This document shows, piece by piece, positions 47,412 through 60,307 of a stretch of 64,000 nucleotides of DNA (the first letter of the stretch is position 1; each line of letters begins with the position of its first letter). The stretch is from Cerrena zonata (Eukaryota; Basidiomycota; Agaricomycetes; Polyporales; Cerrenaceae): the NCBI GenBank assembly GCA_038087015.1, contig JASBNA010000019.1, positions 604,627 through 668,626 of the forward strand, read 5' to 3'. Made by a program: the position numbers and the translations under genes. A model generated the notes under the pieces. The model was not told the origin of the DNA. It searched no databases and was given only the letters and a program-made list of their open reading frames with translations.

Positions 47412-49519
47412 TCAAGGGGTACGTAGGGGAGAGAAAAGAGACAGTCAGACACTGCCAAACTCCGATACATGCGGCGGCATTTGTTATCATGCGAGATGAT
47501 CGACCTCGTTGCCCTTTGACGTTTTGTGAGAACATTGGGCTATCAAGAACTTGTCAATTCCGTAATATTACCTTCCAGTGACTCCATCTTGTATAATGCA
47601 TCTCACCAAGAACCGGTGGAATACACTTGAATCAGGCAACAAAGCCGTCAATCCTTAGCATTCAATCCTACTTACATTCCATATTCGTCTTGACACGACG
47701 ATCGATGCTTACATAAGAAATATTCGATGTCCTCCTCACTGGGAGGATGCCACTCAGTGACTCACTCGACGACCCGGACAACCAGGACAATGACGACACA
47801 ACAACATATATAGCACATATTTGATCGGCTGTCATCAAACTCGTCTCTATAATTAGCAACGGAGGCTATGGTTATCTAGGCTCTGTCAATTTGACAAGAT
47901 CTCCAGATATTATAATATAATGTCTGTCTTCGGAATCGCGTACACTGCCATTCACTCAGTAGAATTCACAACACTGGCAGCGGCAAAACCTTCTCCTCAG
48001 ACTTCCCCTCGTTGGGGCAGCTTCTACTCACATTCCATATCTGTCCTAACATCATTGGGGTTACGTAACATAGTTTTCGACTACAACTACGAAACAGCTT
48101 CAACGACAAAACCTCACAGTTAGATCTTTTCTGTAAAAACAATGAAGACGACACCATGACAAGAATACTACATCTGTTGCCCAGATTGCAACTCACTTCG
48201 GAGGGCATAGGTGCCTTACGCTCTTAAATCTTGTATCATGTGTTCAGGCTTTGACTATCCTGGTGTCGGCTTACCTTCCGTTATGGTCCTAACTCGAACA
48301 AGTTCTTCATCGCTTGATAGTATTTCTGATCTGGGGTCTTATAAGCTCGATATTTCTATGGTAGGCCTCTATGTTCTCGAATTCCGGACGTTGCCGGTTT
48401 CTCCCAGCTAATACCTTCTTAAACCTAGTAGTAGCAGTGACTACGTCTCGGTGAGACAGGCCAAATTGATTGCTATTGTTCATACCTTGTTTTTTTCAAT
48501 ACTTTCTACAGCTAACAATATCCTCCTGCGTCTATGATCCTCTCATCGCTGGTTTCCTTTCGTAGGAACATTCAAAGACTACAGGTTGTCTACTCTTTCT
48601 ACTCCTCTCTTGTTGTCTGTCCTTTGTCGAGTTGCTATCGATGATCTTGGCTCCGATATTGGCATCAAGCCAGTGTCTTGTACTAATCCATCGTTGACCC
48701 CCGATTTAGATTCCACGTGATATACATGGCGGTATCGATTTCATCTACAGGTTTGGTCATTGCTTCGTACTCGGTTCTCAACGTTGTACAACGTACGGTA
48801 TTGAACACCTATTCTTCTATCTTCTGCGATGTCTCCCGCTCTGCTTCGGTGCTTGGTATGAATTATCCTGGCTACTTGCACTCTCGACGAACCGTTGTTA
48901 TTCCAAATCGTTAGCAGAATTGGTCTCGCAGTTTATAGGGACAACCTGACTTGGAACTTGGCATTCCCGGTCTCCTCGGTCCTCGATATATAACTATGAT
49001 AGATCGTTCCTTTGAACAGCCTGGTCTGGAATTATCACCCCCTCACATCAATAACTTTTCTCCATCGCCTCATTTGCCCTGGTACTCTAGTAAGCTACGG
49101 TCGTGACTCGGAGCCGTCATTCATGTGAACAGCAGTCTTTCAAGTTGGATGACTAATGTCATTACGCCGAACTCTAGAATGCGAATGGGAGAGGTCAAGG
49201 CAGTCTTCTCACCCGGGGTCAGCCACCATCCCTATACCTTTCCCCTCGACGTTCAAGAGAGTGGAGCTCTGCTGATCAGCTGTTGCACCTATCCTAGGTC
49301 ACTCACTTATTCGTATGTTGCGAACTGGCGATAAACAAAAGTAATGGTCAATGTATTGTAGTACTCATGATATGTACCCAATGAACGTCTCCAGCCGTTG
49401 TTCTGAACAAAGGAAAACAAGAAAATATGAGTAAAGGAATGTTGGTCGGTACAAAAGAGTGGATATATGTTCAGACATAGCGCTACAATGCCATGGGTTT
49501 CAATGCTATCGCAGGAGCA
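47412..49519. other. 2.1 kb region without supported genes
   Basis: The upstream part (47.65-47.73 and 48.03-48.07 kb) carries attccatat(t/c)(c/t)gtc-type sequences also found upstream of DUF6535 gene 2 at 37.46 kb, so old promoter duplications are present. From 48.2 to 49.3 kb, frames of 60-70 codons look like decayed coding sequence but I cannot assign a family. Confidence 0.35.
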
Positions 49520-51301
49520 CTAGTTACCATCGAGCCTGAAGAGGAGAGTTCCATAACCGAGTTGATCACTAGAAGACATTTGTGAGTGGGAATTGCTCCA
49601 AACACGATACAGGCAACTTACTATCCTCCCGAGTTACCACCAGCAGAGCCTACGCCGTTCTCAGCACCGCCGGTGTTATTCAAGACATGGTCGCGCATAG
49701 CACCAGTCCAAGACGCATTCAGACCCTTCACGCCATCATAATGAGCATAAAGAACTGTGTCAATAGCTTATTAGCATAATTCTGGCGGATACAAAAGCTT
49801 AACGTACGCTCCCAAACAGGGCGGATGATCCCGCGAGAGGCATCCGAGATTGTGCTAATGTTTCCCCAAGCACGAGTCACATAGGGCGTAAAGGGAACAT
49901 CAAATCCAAGATTATACTTCGCCATGTATTCAGAGCTAACGCAGGCCTGATCAGCTGCTGGTCAGAATAGCATGCTAAGAAAGAGGCTTACCCAGCGAGA
50001 ATCCGGCTGTTCGAATAGCCAAACAGATCAAGGCCTTGGCTCCAAGCGGTCTGTGCAATGACGCTCAACAGTGCGTAGTCCAAGGTAGCGTGTCCCTGAT
50101 CACGGGCAGACTCGCTAGTTTGCCCGAGCTCCTTGCCACTTCCTTCTTCAATGTGGATGAACCTAATAGATTGATGAGATATCGTGTCGAGCTGAGATAG
50201 AGATAGACACAGACGGAATGGTATGGTTTATGCTACCCTGCCCAGGGCCGTTGTAGAAATAATCTGTGGCGTAGTCGTACATCGTCTGGTTATCCGTGAG
50301 AACTAAATGCGAGCAAATTAGAACAGTTTTGAGAGTCTTTCAGATCGGTATTGGCGTACCTGCGATGGCTTGTACGCCGGCAATATTGCAGAGATCCCAG
50401 TTAGCCCAATAATGCTAATCAATACCGTCAGCCTTTGAAACAAGGAACAAGAAAGGCCTAGTCTCACAAGGACGTCGGTAGGCCACACCACCTAACAATC
50501 AGACATGTCAGCGTAAGCAAACTCGGCCAATACAAAAGTAACTCACCCCATTTTGACCGTTATGCTGAGAGAAAGACGGCATATGATTAACAAGTAATAA
50601 ACAATTTAAAGAAAAAGACATACGTTCGTCAGGAAGTCAAGGCTGACAGGGTAGAATACGTTAACCATCATCGTCTTGAATGCTTCAAAGTTGGCGGCAG
50701 GCCAACCAGAGTACGCTCGCATGATTTCCGCGGCGTTTGCAAACTCGTAGCCATAGATGCCAGCAGCGAGGAACCTGTCGGCATTTCCACTAATTTGTGT
50801 CAGGGTGGTCGCCCAGGCGTCCAAGATTTTGACCGCGGCGTCAGCGTAGCTCGTGTCGTCAGTGAGTTTCCATTGGATGGCCTAGACGATAATAGAGATG
50901 GAAAGTAGAAAAAACCATCCGAGAGAATAGTTAAGGGTGGCTTACTTGAGTATAAGCTGAAGCGATGTCGTTGTACAAGTCTCCGTAGTTTTGAGTCTCG
51001 GATCCTCCACGGTATACAATGGGATGGGGACCGCGAACCTGCATGGAAGGGATGTCGTGAGCAACAGATTTACTTGCCAAATCCGCACGAATATAATATT
51101 TACCGCATACGAAGTTTGGGCAAGCCATAGTCCATGGAAGGTACTCCAGGCAGACGTCCATGGCTGTGCCCCGGCAGAGATCTTCCCGCGGATACGTTCA
51201 AAGTCAGCTTCGGTATGGAGCAAACCAGGGTGGACGAATGCCGCCATGGACGCAGACACGGCCCAGCCGGCCAAGAAAGTAAAAGAGGGAGAGAATCTCA
51301 T
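49520..51301 (-). CDS. secreted alginate-lyase-like enzyme (copy 1)
   Basis: Eleven exons join in phase: 51301-51104, 51038-50946, 50881-50624, 50564-50547, 50491-50468, 50414-50360, 50302-50215, 50162-49992, 49935-49808, 49754-49622 and 49568-49520, giving 404 residues. A signal peptide (MRFSPSFTFLAGWAVSASM) precedes HPGLLHTEADFERIRGKI, the typical start of fungal alginate-lyase-domain proteins (PF05426 type). Conserved motifs are HYWANWDLCN and SARDQGHATLDYALL, with a C-terminal GYGTLLFRLDGN. The enzyme is expected outside the cell, cleaving a uronic-acid polysaccharide by beta-elimination; alginate itself may not be the substrate. The tiny exon 5 (VVWPTDVL) is the least certain. A second, interrupted copy lies at 60.3-64 kb in the same orientation. 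Confidence 0.85.
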
Positions 51302-51499
51302 ATCCGATAATCACTATACACAATAGATCGTAAGATATTAAGCTCGACTTCGGTTTAGGTAGCCTTACCTTCAAATGAGAGAGAAAAGAAAGGGGAAAAG
51401 CTAAGATGAAGTGAAAGAATTTTGCGAACATACTTATAGTCCGGAATATACATACCTACCTGATGACTAGAGATTTACCCGCTTCCGGTCCTCTGCGTC

Positions 51500-51840
51500 C
51501 CGCAGGTCGCTTCCGTGGTTCAGTCTTCTTGATCTTCTTCATACAGTGGATGAAAGAATCATCACCAAGCCCTCCCCGAGTCTTGCAAATTCATGCTCGT
51601 TCATCTCCAAGCTTAGAGTGGACATTCCGAGCTAGTCCTTATACTCCAACCATGCAATCGACAGCGTAATACGTAAGCGTTATTGACTTATTGGACAATG
51701 AAAACTTACATGTTCTCCTTGGCGACGATCACGGCATTGCCAGAACAGACGACTACGGAGGTGATGGTGAAACTCGAGACCTCCACTAGATTGTGATCCT
51801 ATAGCAAGTCGCGGCCGCTATAGTCAACCTGATATACCTA
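51500..51840 (+). pseudogene. fragment of a Gpi13/PIG-O gene
   Basis: The DNA follows the functional gene at 53.2-53.55 kb: cttcatacagtggatgaaag, ctccaaccatgcaatcgaca, and a segment matching GDHG...GGDGE near 51.73-51.78 kb, then agcaagtcgcggccgct. Frameshifts and stops break it, and only this piece of the catalytic domain is present. It lies between the alginate-lyase gene's 5' end and the intact transferase gene, in the same orientation as the latter. Confidence 0.7.
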
Positions 51841-52590
51841 CCCTAGGCTCAATAGAGACCATAGGGAGGAAGCACTCGGCCATCATGCTTCCTTTGCGGC
51901 ATATCATGCGAATGTTAAGTCGCGTTGACTCTGAGTCTCAGTTTGCTCGCGACTCGCATAACCTCCTAGAAATGCTCTGCTTGTGATACAGCTCGTTCAT
52001 TCGTTTTTTAAAATTCGAAGAGGCTCTCCTTCTCGACTCAGTACAACATCTACCAATGATCTGCGTCTACTTCATCCTGCAGCATGAATGACGACAGAAA
52101 TGAAGGTGTTGGTGCGGTCACATTCAGTTGCGGGCCGAATTTGTCATCCCGATTCCCGATGTGTGTTTAGTTTTGAGACCGCAGTGAAGACAGCATGGGT
52201 GAAGGCTGTGAAACATCATAGATTCATAATGCGAGTCGGTGTCGTCAACATATCACAAGCCTATGTGACGGCGATATGTTCCTGTAGAATTGAATTATAA
52301 TTATATTAGTTCATCATCCTCTTAGACCTACCACTTACCTACTCCTTAGGGAACAGTAACCAAGACGTTTTGTGTATACAAGCTGCATAAACTTTCGACG
52401 TGTCGATAGCAAAATCTTTAAGTTCGAGTTCTTCGCTTAAGCGTCTATATTCAAAGCCCGATGGTCATCACGTACGTCTCTGTTAACTTGAACTTGGTTC
52501 AGTGCGGCCTCTATTAGAGAACGACTGTCTTTTCAAATTAGAGGCTCCGTACTGACCCTAGGCATACATAAGGCTCGTCAACGTCTCAAA
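51841..52590. other. intergenic upstream of Gpi13
   Basis: A 70-codon frame at 52088-52300 has no support. The right half presumably holds the transferase promoter. Confidence 0.4.
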
Positions 52591-55500
52591 ATGCGGTTCC
52601 AAGGATACCTGTATATCCTTTACTGGCTTCTCACCATCCATGTTATAGGAATCTGGCTATTTGCCCGCGGTTTTCTTCTTACTCGACTCGCGCTCTCTGA
52701 AGTCAACTCTTGTGACCCATCTGCGGAAACATGCTCATTACCTCCCGCATACAATCGGGCCATAGTCATAATTATTGACTCCCTACGTTTCGATTTCATC
52801 TCTCCTAATCCTCCAGTCCCTCCCTCGTCATACTACCATTATGTCCTGAAAGCACCTGCAGAGCTCTCAAAGTCATACCCGAATCGATCCACTATTCTCT
52901 GTGCATTCTCTGACCCTCCGACAACGACTTCACAGCGAATAAAGGGAATAACTACAGGCTCTCTGCCGACCTTTGTTGAGATGGGATATAACTTCGGTGC
53001 ATCCTCTGTTTTGGAGGATTCTCTAATACGACAACTCCATTCATTGGGGAAACGCGTGAGTGGTTCCTCATTCATACGTAACGAAACAGTCGTAAAATGA
53101 CCCCCAGCAAATAGATAGCTTTTACTGGCGACGGTACTTGGACTTCGGCCTTTCCAACGTTTTTAGATCCAAACATCACATTCCCTTACAGCGCATTCAA
53201 CCTTCTGGATCTTCATACAGTAGATGAGAGAGTCATAAAAAGGCTGTTCCCTCTCTTACACGAACCCTCAGAGTCTTGGGACTTCATGATCGCTCATTTC
53301 CTCGGAGTGGACCACATAGGACATCAACTAGGGCCTAACACTCCAACCATGCAATCGAAACTCAAACAAATGGACGACGTTATACGTGGTGTTGTTGACC
53401 TATTGGATGACGACACCTTACTCGTTCTTCTCGGTGATCATGGTATGGACAAGAAAGGTGATCACGGAGGTGACGGTGAGCTCGAAACCTCCTCTGGGTT
53501 GTGGTTCTATAGCAAGTCGCGTCCGCTAGTCGACCTGAAAGTAGAGATCCCTACGCCCCTTCTGATCAATCGTACTTTTCCTGATGCGGAGGTGGCTCAT
53601 CGTTTTGTACAACAAATTGACTTGGTGCCCACGTTGTCGCTGCTCCTTGGTCTTCCTATCCCGTTTAACAACTTGGGTACTGTCATACCAGAACTCTTCT
53701 GGGGAGAGACTTTACTGGAACAAGCATTACAAATCAACGGTGCTCAGATCAAACGTTATCTCGATACTTACCGTTCCAGCCCCGCCGGAGGAGAATTAGA
53801 CTCGGAGTGGGATAGAGTTGAGAGTTCCTGGACGGCTGCGATCTCTGGAAATATGACTTCCTCGTCTATGAGCATGTTCACCCGATATGCCTTAGACGTA
53901 TGTCGGATGATGTGGGCACAATTCAACGTTAGTCTCATGACACTAGGCTTGACAATATTACTGTCAGGTACGGTCACTACTTTTGCTGTTTATGATTCGC
54001 TAGGTCGAATTGTGCAATGGGAGCCATGGTTGGACTCGGTACAAAGACTAGCTTTAAGGTGGTCTTTGATAGGTGGTGCCTCCGGTCTCGTAATCGCCTT
54101 CCCGGCACGAGTCTTCGTAAAGGACATCAATATTGTCGACTACGTCTTATTCAGTACCGCACTCGCATCATCGGTCCAAGTCATTAGAAACAGCCTCCTC
54201 CTACATCACACCAAGAACATCAACTACTCCTCATTCCCACTTCCACTCGCCTTACACGTCCTTTCATTCACGTCCAGCCCGTATACGTCCTGGGAAGATC
54301 ACATCATCCCCTACCTTATGTTGACGTCTCTCATTCCGTTCGTTCTGGCAGGCTTTTCAGCCCCTACACAATACCTCCGAAAGCGAATCTTATTGTTTTC
54401 GCTGCTCTTTGCGATATGTGTTCGTCTCATTGCGACCAGCACCGTATGTCGTGAGGAGCAAGAACCATACTGTCAAGTCACGTTTTTCTCCGGGCCTACG
54501 ATCACTACTCCCCCAGACGTCATTCTTTGCATCGTGGTACCTATATCAGCTACTCTACCATGGATCATCCGGAAATACCTCAAGATCTCCAGGTCAGATA
54601 AAAGTCCAGCAACCGTTCTGCTGTCTACAGCTTTCCGTGGAGCCTTCATATCCTCCTCCTTCTTGTGGATAGTGGAATGGATTGAGACAAGCGAGCTCTT
54701 TGGCGCCTCGTGGTCCGATAGCCTGCGTACAACACACATCACCCTTGCGTGGTTGTGTGTGGTCTTTATGCCCATAACCGTCTTGCTTCTTTGGTGGATA
54801 TCCACCAGAGCCGAAACCAACAAATTCAGAGTACCTCGAAAGGATGAGCTTGCTATCATCGGATATGCAAACACATTCCACTCTTCGTATCTGATCTTTT
54901 GGCTGATAACATTCAGTTTTGTCTTTGCAACAAGCCAACTTAGTGCGCAAGTCATTCTTAGCCTGACAGCTATTGCATTGCTATCATTCTTGGAGGTGAT
55001 CGATAGTGTCCGGGCTGTTCGAGCATTGAATCTTGCATTCGTTTCCACCAAACCTTCCAGCGTTCTCGCGCAAATCCAAGGAACTCAACGTACACTTCCG
55101 TCAATCAATCTCAGGTTTTCCGAAATCACTCCCATTGCTCTATTAGGGCTACAGGCATTTTACGGGACCGGACACCAGCCAGTCATTTCCACCATTCAGT
55201 GGAAATCCGCCTTCTTACTCACATCAACCTTAACATACCCATTTTCTCCAATCTTGGTCATCATCAATACCTTCGGTCCCATCTTCGTTTTCGCTCTCGC
55301 AGTCCCCCTGATAGCCTTTTGGAACGCTCCGCCTCTTTCATATTATTCGTCCAACATTCAGAACGCCACGCTCCGAGCAGGTCTTGGCATGTCTCTCTAC
55401 TACATGACTCTGTTGTTGGGTAGTGCAACCAGCTCAGCTTTCCTAAGACGTCATCTCATGGTATGGCCAGTGTTTGCACCTCGTTTTATGCTGGCAGCAG

Positions 55501-55637
55501 TGTCGTTGATTACTGTCGACTTCGCTGTGGTCATAGGAGTTGGGATCGGATATGGAAGGATCAGGGAGTCTTTCGGGAGAGCATTTGCCAGTGGGAAGAT
55601 ACCCGGTGCGAATAGGGCGGACGCAAAACAAAAGTAA
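52591..55637 (+). CDS. GPI13: GPI ethanolamine phosphate transferase 3 (Gpi13/PIG-O)
   Basis: Exon 52591-53055 joins in phase, across a 59 bp intron, to 53115-55637, giving 995 residues, close to the ~1000 expected. This ER membrane enzyme adds ethanolamine phosphate to the third mannose of GPI anchors, the bridge later joined to proteins. Visible features: an N-terminal membrane segment, IIIDSLRFDF (~62-71, metal-binding nucleophile region of the alkaline-phosphatase superfamily), and HFLGVDHIGHQLGP. LLGDHGMDKKGDHGGDG (~260-275) completes the metal site. Then come more than ten hydrophobic helices to the C-terminus. The luminal GVDHxGH and GDHGM motifs are intact, so the enzyme should be active. 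It was assigned to class 3 from the GVDHIGHQLGP context and length. A short 5' intron is its only interruption. Confidence 0.9.
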
Positions 55638-56398
55638 ATTGACCTTGAAATTTGGTACTCTTCCCTTCCGCTCGTGACATAGGTCGTCTGCTCCTTACTC
55701 AATATCTCTCAGGGACTCGATATTTCACTCTCTATCCATTACTGGTTACTTACCCCTCATTCTCAGTATCGTGATACGATATGGTTGCTCGTGCTTCTTC
55801 TGGTATTTCTACTGGATTATCACTCTAAGCGAATCACCTCTTCGTCCTCTCGTTACTTCTGGTCATGAAATTTACATTCCAGGAAATGGCGCCTTCTATT
55901 CCTGCTTCTCAGATATTAATGGACTGCTATAGGCTCGTTCTGCCCCTTAGACGTAAAGCTGGTATCCCAATATGAAATCTTACCCGGAGCGGGAATAGAG
56001 GATATCAATTTCAATTGCAAGAGGTAGGTCTACTTCCAGATCATGCTGTCTGCGTGACTTGCAAACTGACACCTTGCCACTTGAAAGCTTGACAGCTCAA
56101 TGGAAGCCTCTCGGAGTAGCTCCTCTGAAACGCTCAACTTATAGCGAAACATTCTTGGTGGCAGTCTGATGATTTATTACACCCGAGTCATTCCAACAGT
56201 GGACACCATGGCCAGGTTCCTATGACGTGCTGTTATAGACTAGAACATTTTGAACGTTGAGCAATAAGTTATTTCTTACGTATATGTTTAGTGTTCAAGC
56301 TTTGCTGACAGCAGTGCGCTATAGAACCTTGATCTCAATGGGCGGCCTATGCCCATGTTGTCATGGCAGATTCATGACGTCCCAACGACCCCGCTGTC
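55638..56398. other. intergenic, nothing recognised
   Basis: The 3' flank of Gpi13 and upstream sequence of the next gene. No open frame of note. Confidence 0.45.
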
Positions 56399-56405
56399 TT
56401 AAATA
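56398..56405 (+). promoter_or_regulatory. TATA-like box
   Basis: ctTAAATAAT lies ~95 bp before the Met at 56499. It argues against the further-upstream ATG at 56406, which overlaps the box. Confidence 0.3.
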
Positions 56406-56498
56406 ATGTACCCCCGTCTCAACCGTTCAAAGTTCATCGTTCTGCTCTACGGCGAGGCTTCAAATCGCACCCTTCCTCTCTATCAAGCTAGCTCTCCT

Positions 56499-56891
56499 AT
56501 GGCCCGCAATCGTCGTAAACAAGCTAGGAGATTAACACCCGCACATACAAGTGGGAAGTGCGGTGTCTTGTTCCCATTGGCTAACGAAGACACCTCATTC
56601 ATTCTGACCTGCTCCAAGGTCGTTCTAACCCTAGGCTCAAGATGCCCAAAACACGAAGAAGAATATCACGAGTCGATCAGGACGTATACATACTGGGAAA
56701 AGATAGGAGACACTCTTGCTAATCCTGCTTTCATCTCCTCCGGGGCTGTGAAGAGGCTTTATAGCCCGGTCGAGGTGGAGGCGAGGTTGAAATTAGTCGA
56801 AGATTACAAAGTAGCTCTCATACAAAAAGTTGCAGGGCGTGCTAAGCAGAAAACTCCTCCTTGCCTAGACTTCCGGCTTATGCTGCTGTAG
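56499..56891 (+). CDS. small Cys/His-domain protein (copy 3)
   Basis: A single exon of 130 residues starting MARNRRKQ, matching MTRSRRRR of the 26.1 kb gene. The Cys/His motif is spread as KCGVLFPLANEDTSF, TCSK and RCPKHEEEY, followed by a helical segment (GAVKRLYSPVEVEARLKLVE) like that in the other two copies. It ends soon after AGRAKQKTPP, without the membrane tail or repeats of its relatives, so it may be a truncated or soluble form. The frame is open 93 bp further upstream. Similarity to the other copies is moderate, suggesting an older duplication. Unknown function. Confidence 0.55.
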   Translation: MARNRRKQARRLTPAHTSGKCGVLFPLANEDTSFILTCSKVVLTLGSRCPKHEEEYHESIRTYTYWEKIGDTLANPAFISSGAVKRLYSPVEVEARLKLVEDYKVALIQKVAGRAKQKTPPCLDFRLMLL

Positions 56892-57434
56892 ATGGCATAC
56901 TTCATTATAAGACGATACTTCAATACAGGATCTTCTCCTTAGAATTTGATCCATCAAGGAAAATAATAATAATCAAACCCAATTGTTGTTGTCGTTAACA
57001 AAATCCTACATTTCATTTACAAGGAGAAGTAGTACCAAGCCCTGTAAAGTCAGACTACGAAGAAAATTGGTGCATACAATGGTATGAGACGAAAATATTC
57101 ATGCTCACGGAGGAACATCTCTACGAAGACATAACGGTACAAAGAGATAAGTAGATCTTACAACTTTGGGCAGAACTTATGGATCAATGCAATCCGTGAG
57201 CTGATAGAGGTATGAAGAAGTCTGCACAATCCATTTACCCAACTTAACAATAGGTGTGTTCTGATGTATGATACAAGATGGTCATTGGAAGATATTATTA
57301 CGGAATTGACAAGTTCTTGATAGCCGAACGTTCTCAGGAACCGTCAAGAAGGCAATGAAGTCGATCGCGCATGATAACAAATTCATGTATCCGAGTCTCT
57401 CAGTGTCTCCTCGTTCTTTCCCCTACGTATCCCA
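56892..57434. other. intergenic upstream of DUF6535 gene 3
   Basis: The last ~100 bp (gcatgataacaaattcatgt region) is shared, inverted, with the upstream flank of the decayed DUF6535 copy at 47.4 kb. No gene supported. Confidence 0.45.
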
Positions 57435-59819
57435 ATGTCTTCATCATCTAGCAGTCGGCGCAGAATATCCAGAGCCTCTAATCGTTCGAGCACGTCCGAC
57501 TCGGACGGGGCTTCAAACTCGCAAAAACATAGCAACGAAGTACCAGTCGTTGAGCAATCGGAGGATAAATATGAACATTCACAACCCAACATAGACTCGG
57601 AGTACCTTGCTCAAGATGTCGATAACTTATCGTTTCTTGGATCCATGCCCCCTTCCGATTCGCACACGGAGGCGATTGAGGGCAATGCAGTCACAGTTGG
57701 TGCTCAAGGTGCTATACCCATGCCAGTCTCCCACTGGCAGAGCCAGACGGTAGGACGGTCTCCTCCTGACGATAAGGTATGCCTCTTTCTCTGCGTTGCG
57801 TCGTCGAACTGCTAAGAAAGTTATACGCGAATATAGGATGGGTTTCCAAATACCGAAGATAAAGTACACCGGGTCAAGATCGAGTCTGACCGCACTGGCT
57901 GGGGCCGACTTTCTGATCTAATTGGTCAGTATGATCGACATCGAGTGGAGGATGTTAAGGAGGATATTGATACGCTCCTTGTGTTTGTGCGTACCGTCAT
58001 CCCTGCCCATTGATGTTTGTACTGATATCGATTCCTCCTCCACAAAGGCTGGTCTATTCTCAGCAGTGATCACTGCGTTCATTATTGAGTCATACAAGAC
58101 TTTACAGCAACAGCCCGAAGACACCACTAACAAGATTTTACTCCAGCTCTCAGCCCAACTCGCCAGTCTCACGCTTTCCGGGAACTTCGTGAACTCGACC
58201 GTTCCATTATTCACTTCTCCGCCATTCGTCCCTGCTAGGTTCTCTGTCGTAATCAATACAATGTGGTTATTGAGTCTCGTTGTTGCCCTTATCACCGCGT
58301 CCCTCGGAATTCTCGTCAAGCAGTGGCTACATGAGCTCATGGCACACGATACCCAGGATCCCCGTCAACAGGTCAAGCTTCGCTTCTTCCGTGAGGTTGG
58401 CGTACAGCGATGGCAGGTCTTCGAGATTGCTGCTGCCCTCCCACTACTTCTCCAATTCGCCCTCCTCTTGTTCTTCATCGGTCTCAGTGCATTCCTCCAT
58501 GATTTGAACCCGGTCGTCACATGGGTCGTAACAGGAGTCATGATTTTATGGCTCTTCTTCTACCTATTCGCGACGTTTACTCCAGTGTTCTCATCTCAAT
58601 GCCCGTACAAAACTCCCATGCTGAAGGGCTTCCTTCACCAGGTTCGGGTTGGGAGCCTTGCCCGGCTAAGCTCTCTAGGCAGCGTATTGTATAACCATAT
58701 ACCCGCAACATGGCCGACAATTAAACAGAGGTGCAAAGACCTACGTGACTCGCTCAATACCTGGTCAACTGTCTGGATGGCTCACGAAGAGACTGAAGTC
58801 TGTGATAATGGCACCTGGGATCTGTCTACCATAATCTGCTCACAAGAGCTTCTTCGAGGGGAGCAGCTTGATGAAGCGATTGCGGATTGTTTCAGGTACT
58901 GCGATGTACGGTCATTGTTACACTGTTTTAAGCATCTTTCCCAAGGTGTAGGCCCGGACGCTCAAGGGGTACTTCCATCTATCCCTCGGGGATTGATTGT
59001 TCCAGAATTCGATCTCTTCAGGTCGCTCATGGGCACTCTTGTCACTCCCTCCGATAGTATTGTCGCTCTTTCACGATGGTACATCACATCAACCTATGCC
59101 CTAGTGAAATCATACGATCCACTCGGGAGCCGTCCCATCCCGCGAACCTCACTACCGATCCTCACGCGGCTCTTAAATGAAAACGAAACATCTGCCGTTT
59201 TTTCAGTCCTCACCATGTTTTCCGTAAGGTATTATAGCCTGGAGAACCATCCCGGAGACTTTGACTACCTATTCCCACTCGTATCTGATGTTGAGAGACA
59301 AAGAATTAGCATCGGCATCGGTAAGTTCTCGTGCAGCTTATTCATTTATACAGGTATTAAAACAACCTCACAGGAGAGCAATCTATCTCCAATCTGGTCG
59401 GTGCAACCAGGGCTATCTGTCATAGCCTACGGAACCAATCACAGACGGGCTCTGACGTAGACATAAGTGGCATCCTTTGGCGAATTAATCGTACTCGTAG
59501 CGATTCTGATCTTGCCATTCCGATCGACCCGATTGCACTCATCTCTACTTTCGCCTACGTATTATACACACTCGCTCTTCCGGCTGTGAGACAGGAACAT
59601 CAGGAAATTCTTGTCGGAGTGATGGGCGACCTTGCCAACATCGTCACTGATACCGATGGGTCTTCCTGGTCGTACTCTCGCAAACAATGTGTTATATACA
59701 CACATTCATACTTTCATGAAATGGATCTCGTCGATGAACACCTTGTGTCGAAGCTAGGAAATTTAATTTGTACATGGAGGCCAGAGTTTGGTCCTAATAT
59801 ACCTTCGTGGGACCATTAG
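57435..59819 (+). CDS. DUF6535 membrane protein, gene 3
   Basis: Four exons join in phase: 57435-57776, 57837-57986, 58048-59320 and 59374-59819, giving 736 residues. Ser/Arg-rich start (MSSSSSSRRRIS), acidic linker, VKIESDRTGWGRLSDLI segment and the full DUF6535 core (AGLFSAVITAFIIES, VVINTMWLLSLVVALITASL, DPRQQVKLRFFREVG, LLLFFIGLSAFLHDLNPVV). It ends with a variable soluble C-terminal half (REHxEILVGxMGDLANIV-like motif near the end). Splice positions and phases equal those of genes 1 and 2. It is the only copy on the + strand and the likely source, or sister, of the decayed copy at 45.8-47.4 kb. Confidence 0.85.
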
Positions 59820-60307
59820 TGTACTTGATGCTGTAAACACCCGTTGAAATAGTATCTTGGCTGATCTTAATGAATAGGTTGTGCAACATGCTAGTTCTCC
59901 CAGCTAGTTGTCCATATTCCAGCCGAAACAGTCAATCATGTCAGTGTAGGGTGAATATCAGGTATTTGGGCCTCCGTACAAGGAAACAAGACAACAGATA
60001 GCTCGATTTCTAGCAATAGACAGTCCTCAATAAGTTCAGATGTCACAGGTAAACAGTAAATAAGAGACGTAGACATCCCAAGTCAGTTCCTTTCCAAAAT
60101 TATTAGGACTAATTATCGACCCACAAAGACTCGTCGTTGGTAGAGAGAAGTGATTCGTTGTGGTATGTATATACTTAATAAAGGTTTCTAGACATTCCTC
60201 TGAGCAAGTATAACAAAGGGAAAACGAGCACAAATAAGGGAATGACTAACAGAATGTTGCTCGGTACAAAAGAGATATACGTTTGGGCATTGTACTACAA
60301 TACCATG
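59820..60307. other. intergenic; right part repeats the alginate-lyase 3' flank
   Basis: Sequence from about 60200 on (ggtacaaaagag, caataccatggttttcaac) matches the 3' flank of alginate-lyase copy 1 at 49.43-49.52 kb. The duplication therefore extends past the gene. Confidence 0.5.

Noticed and set aside
48211..49334. Possible retroelement remains between 48.2 and 49.3 kb
   Set aside because: Considered because of dense short frames, but no reverse transcriptase, integrase or long terminal repeat motif could be read.
54473..55051. 192-codon minus-strand frame inside Gpi13
   Set aside because: Shadow of the transferase coding sequence.
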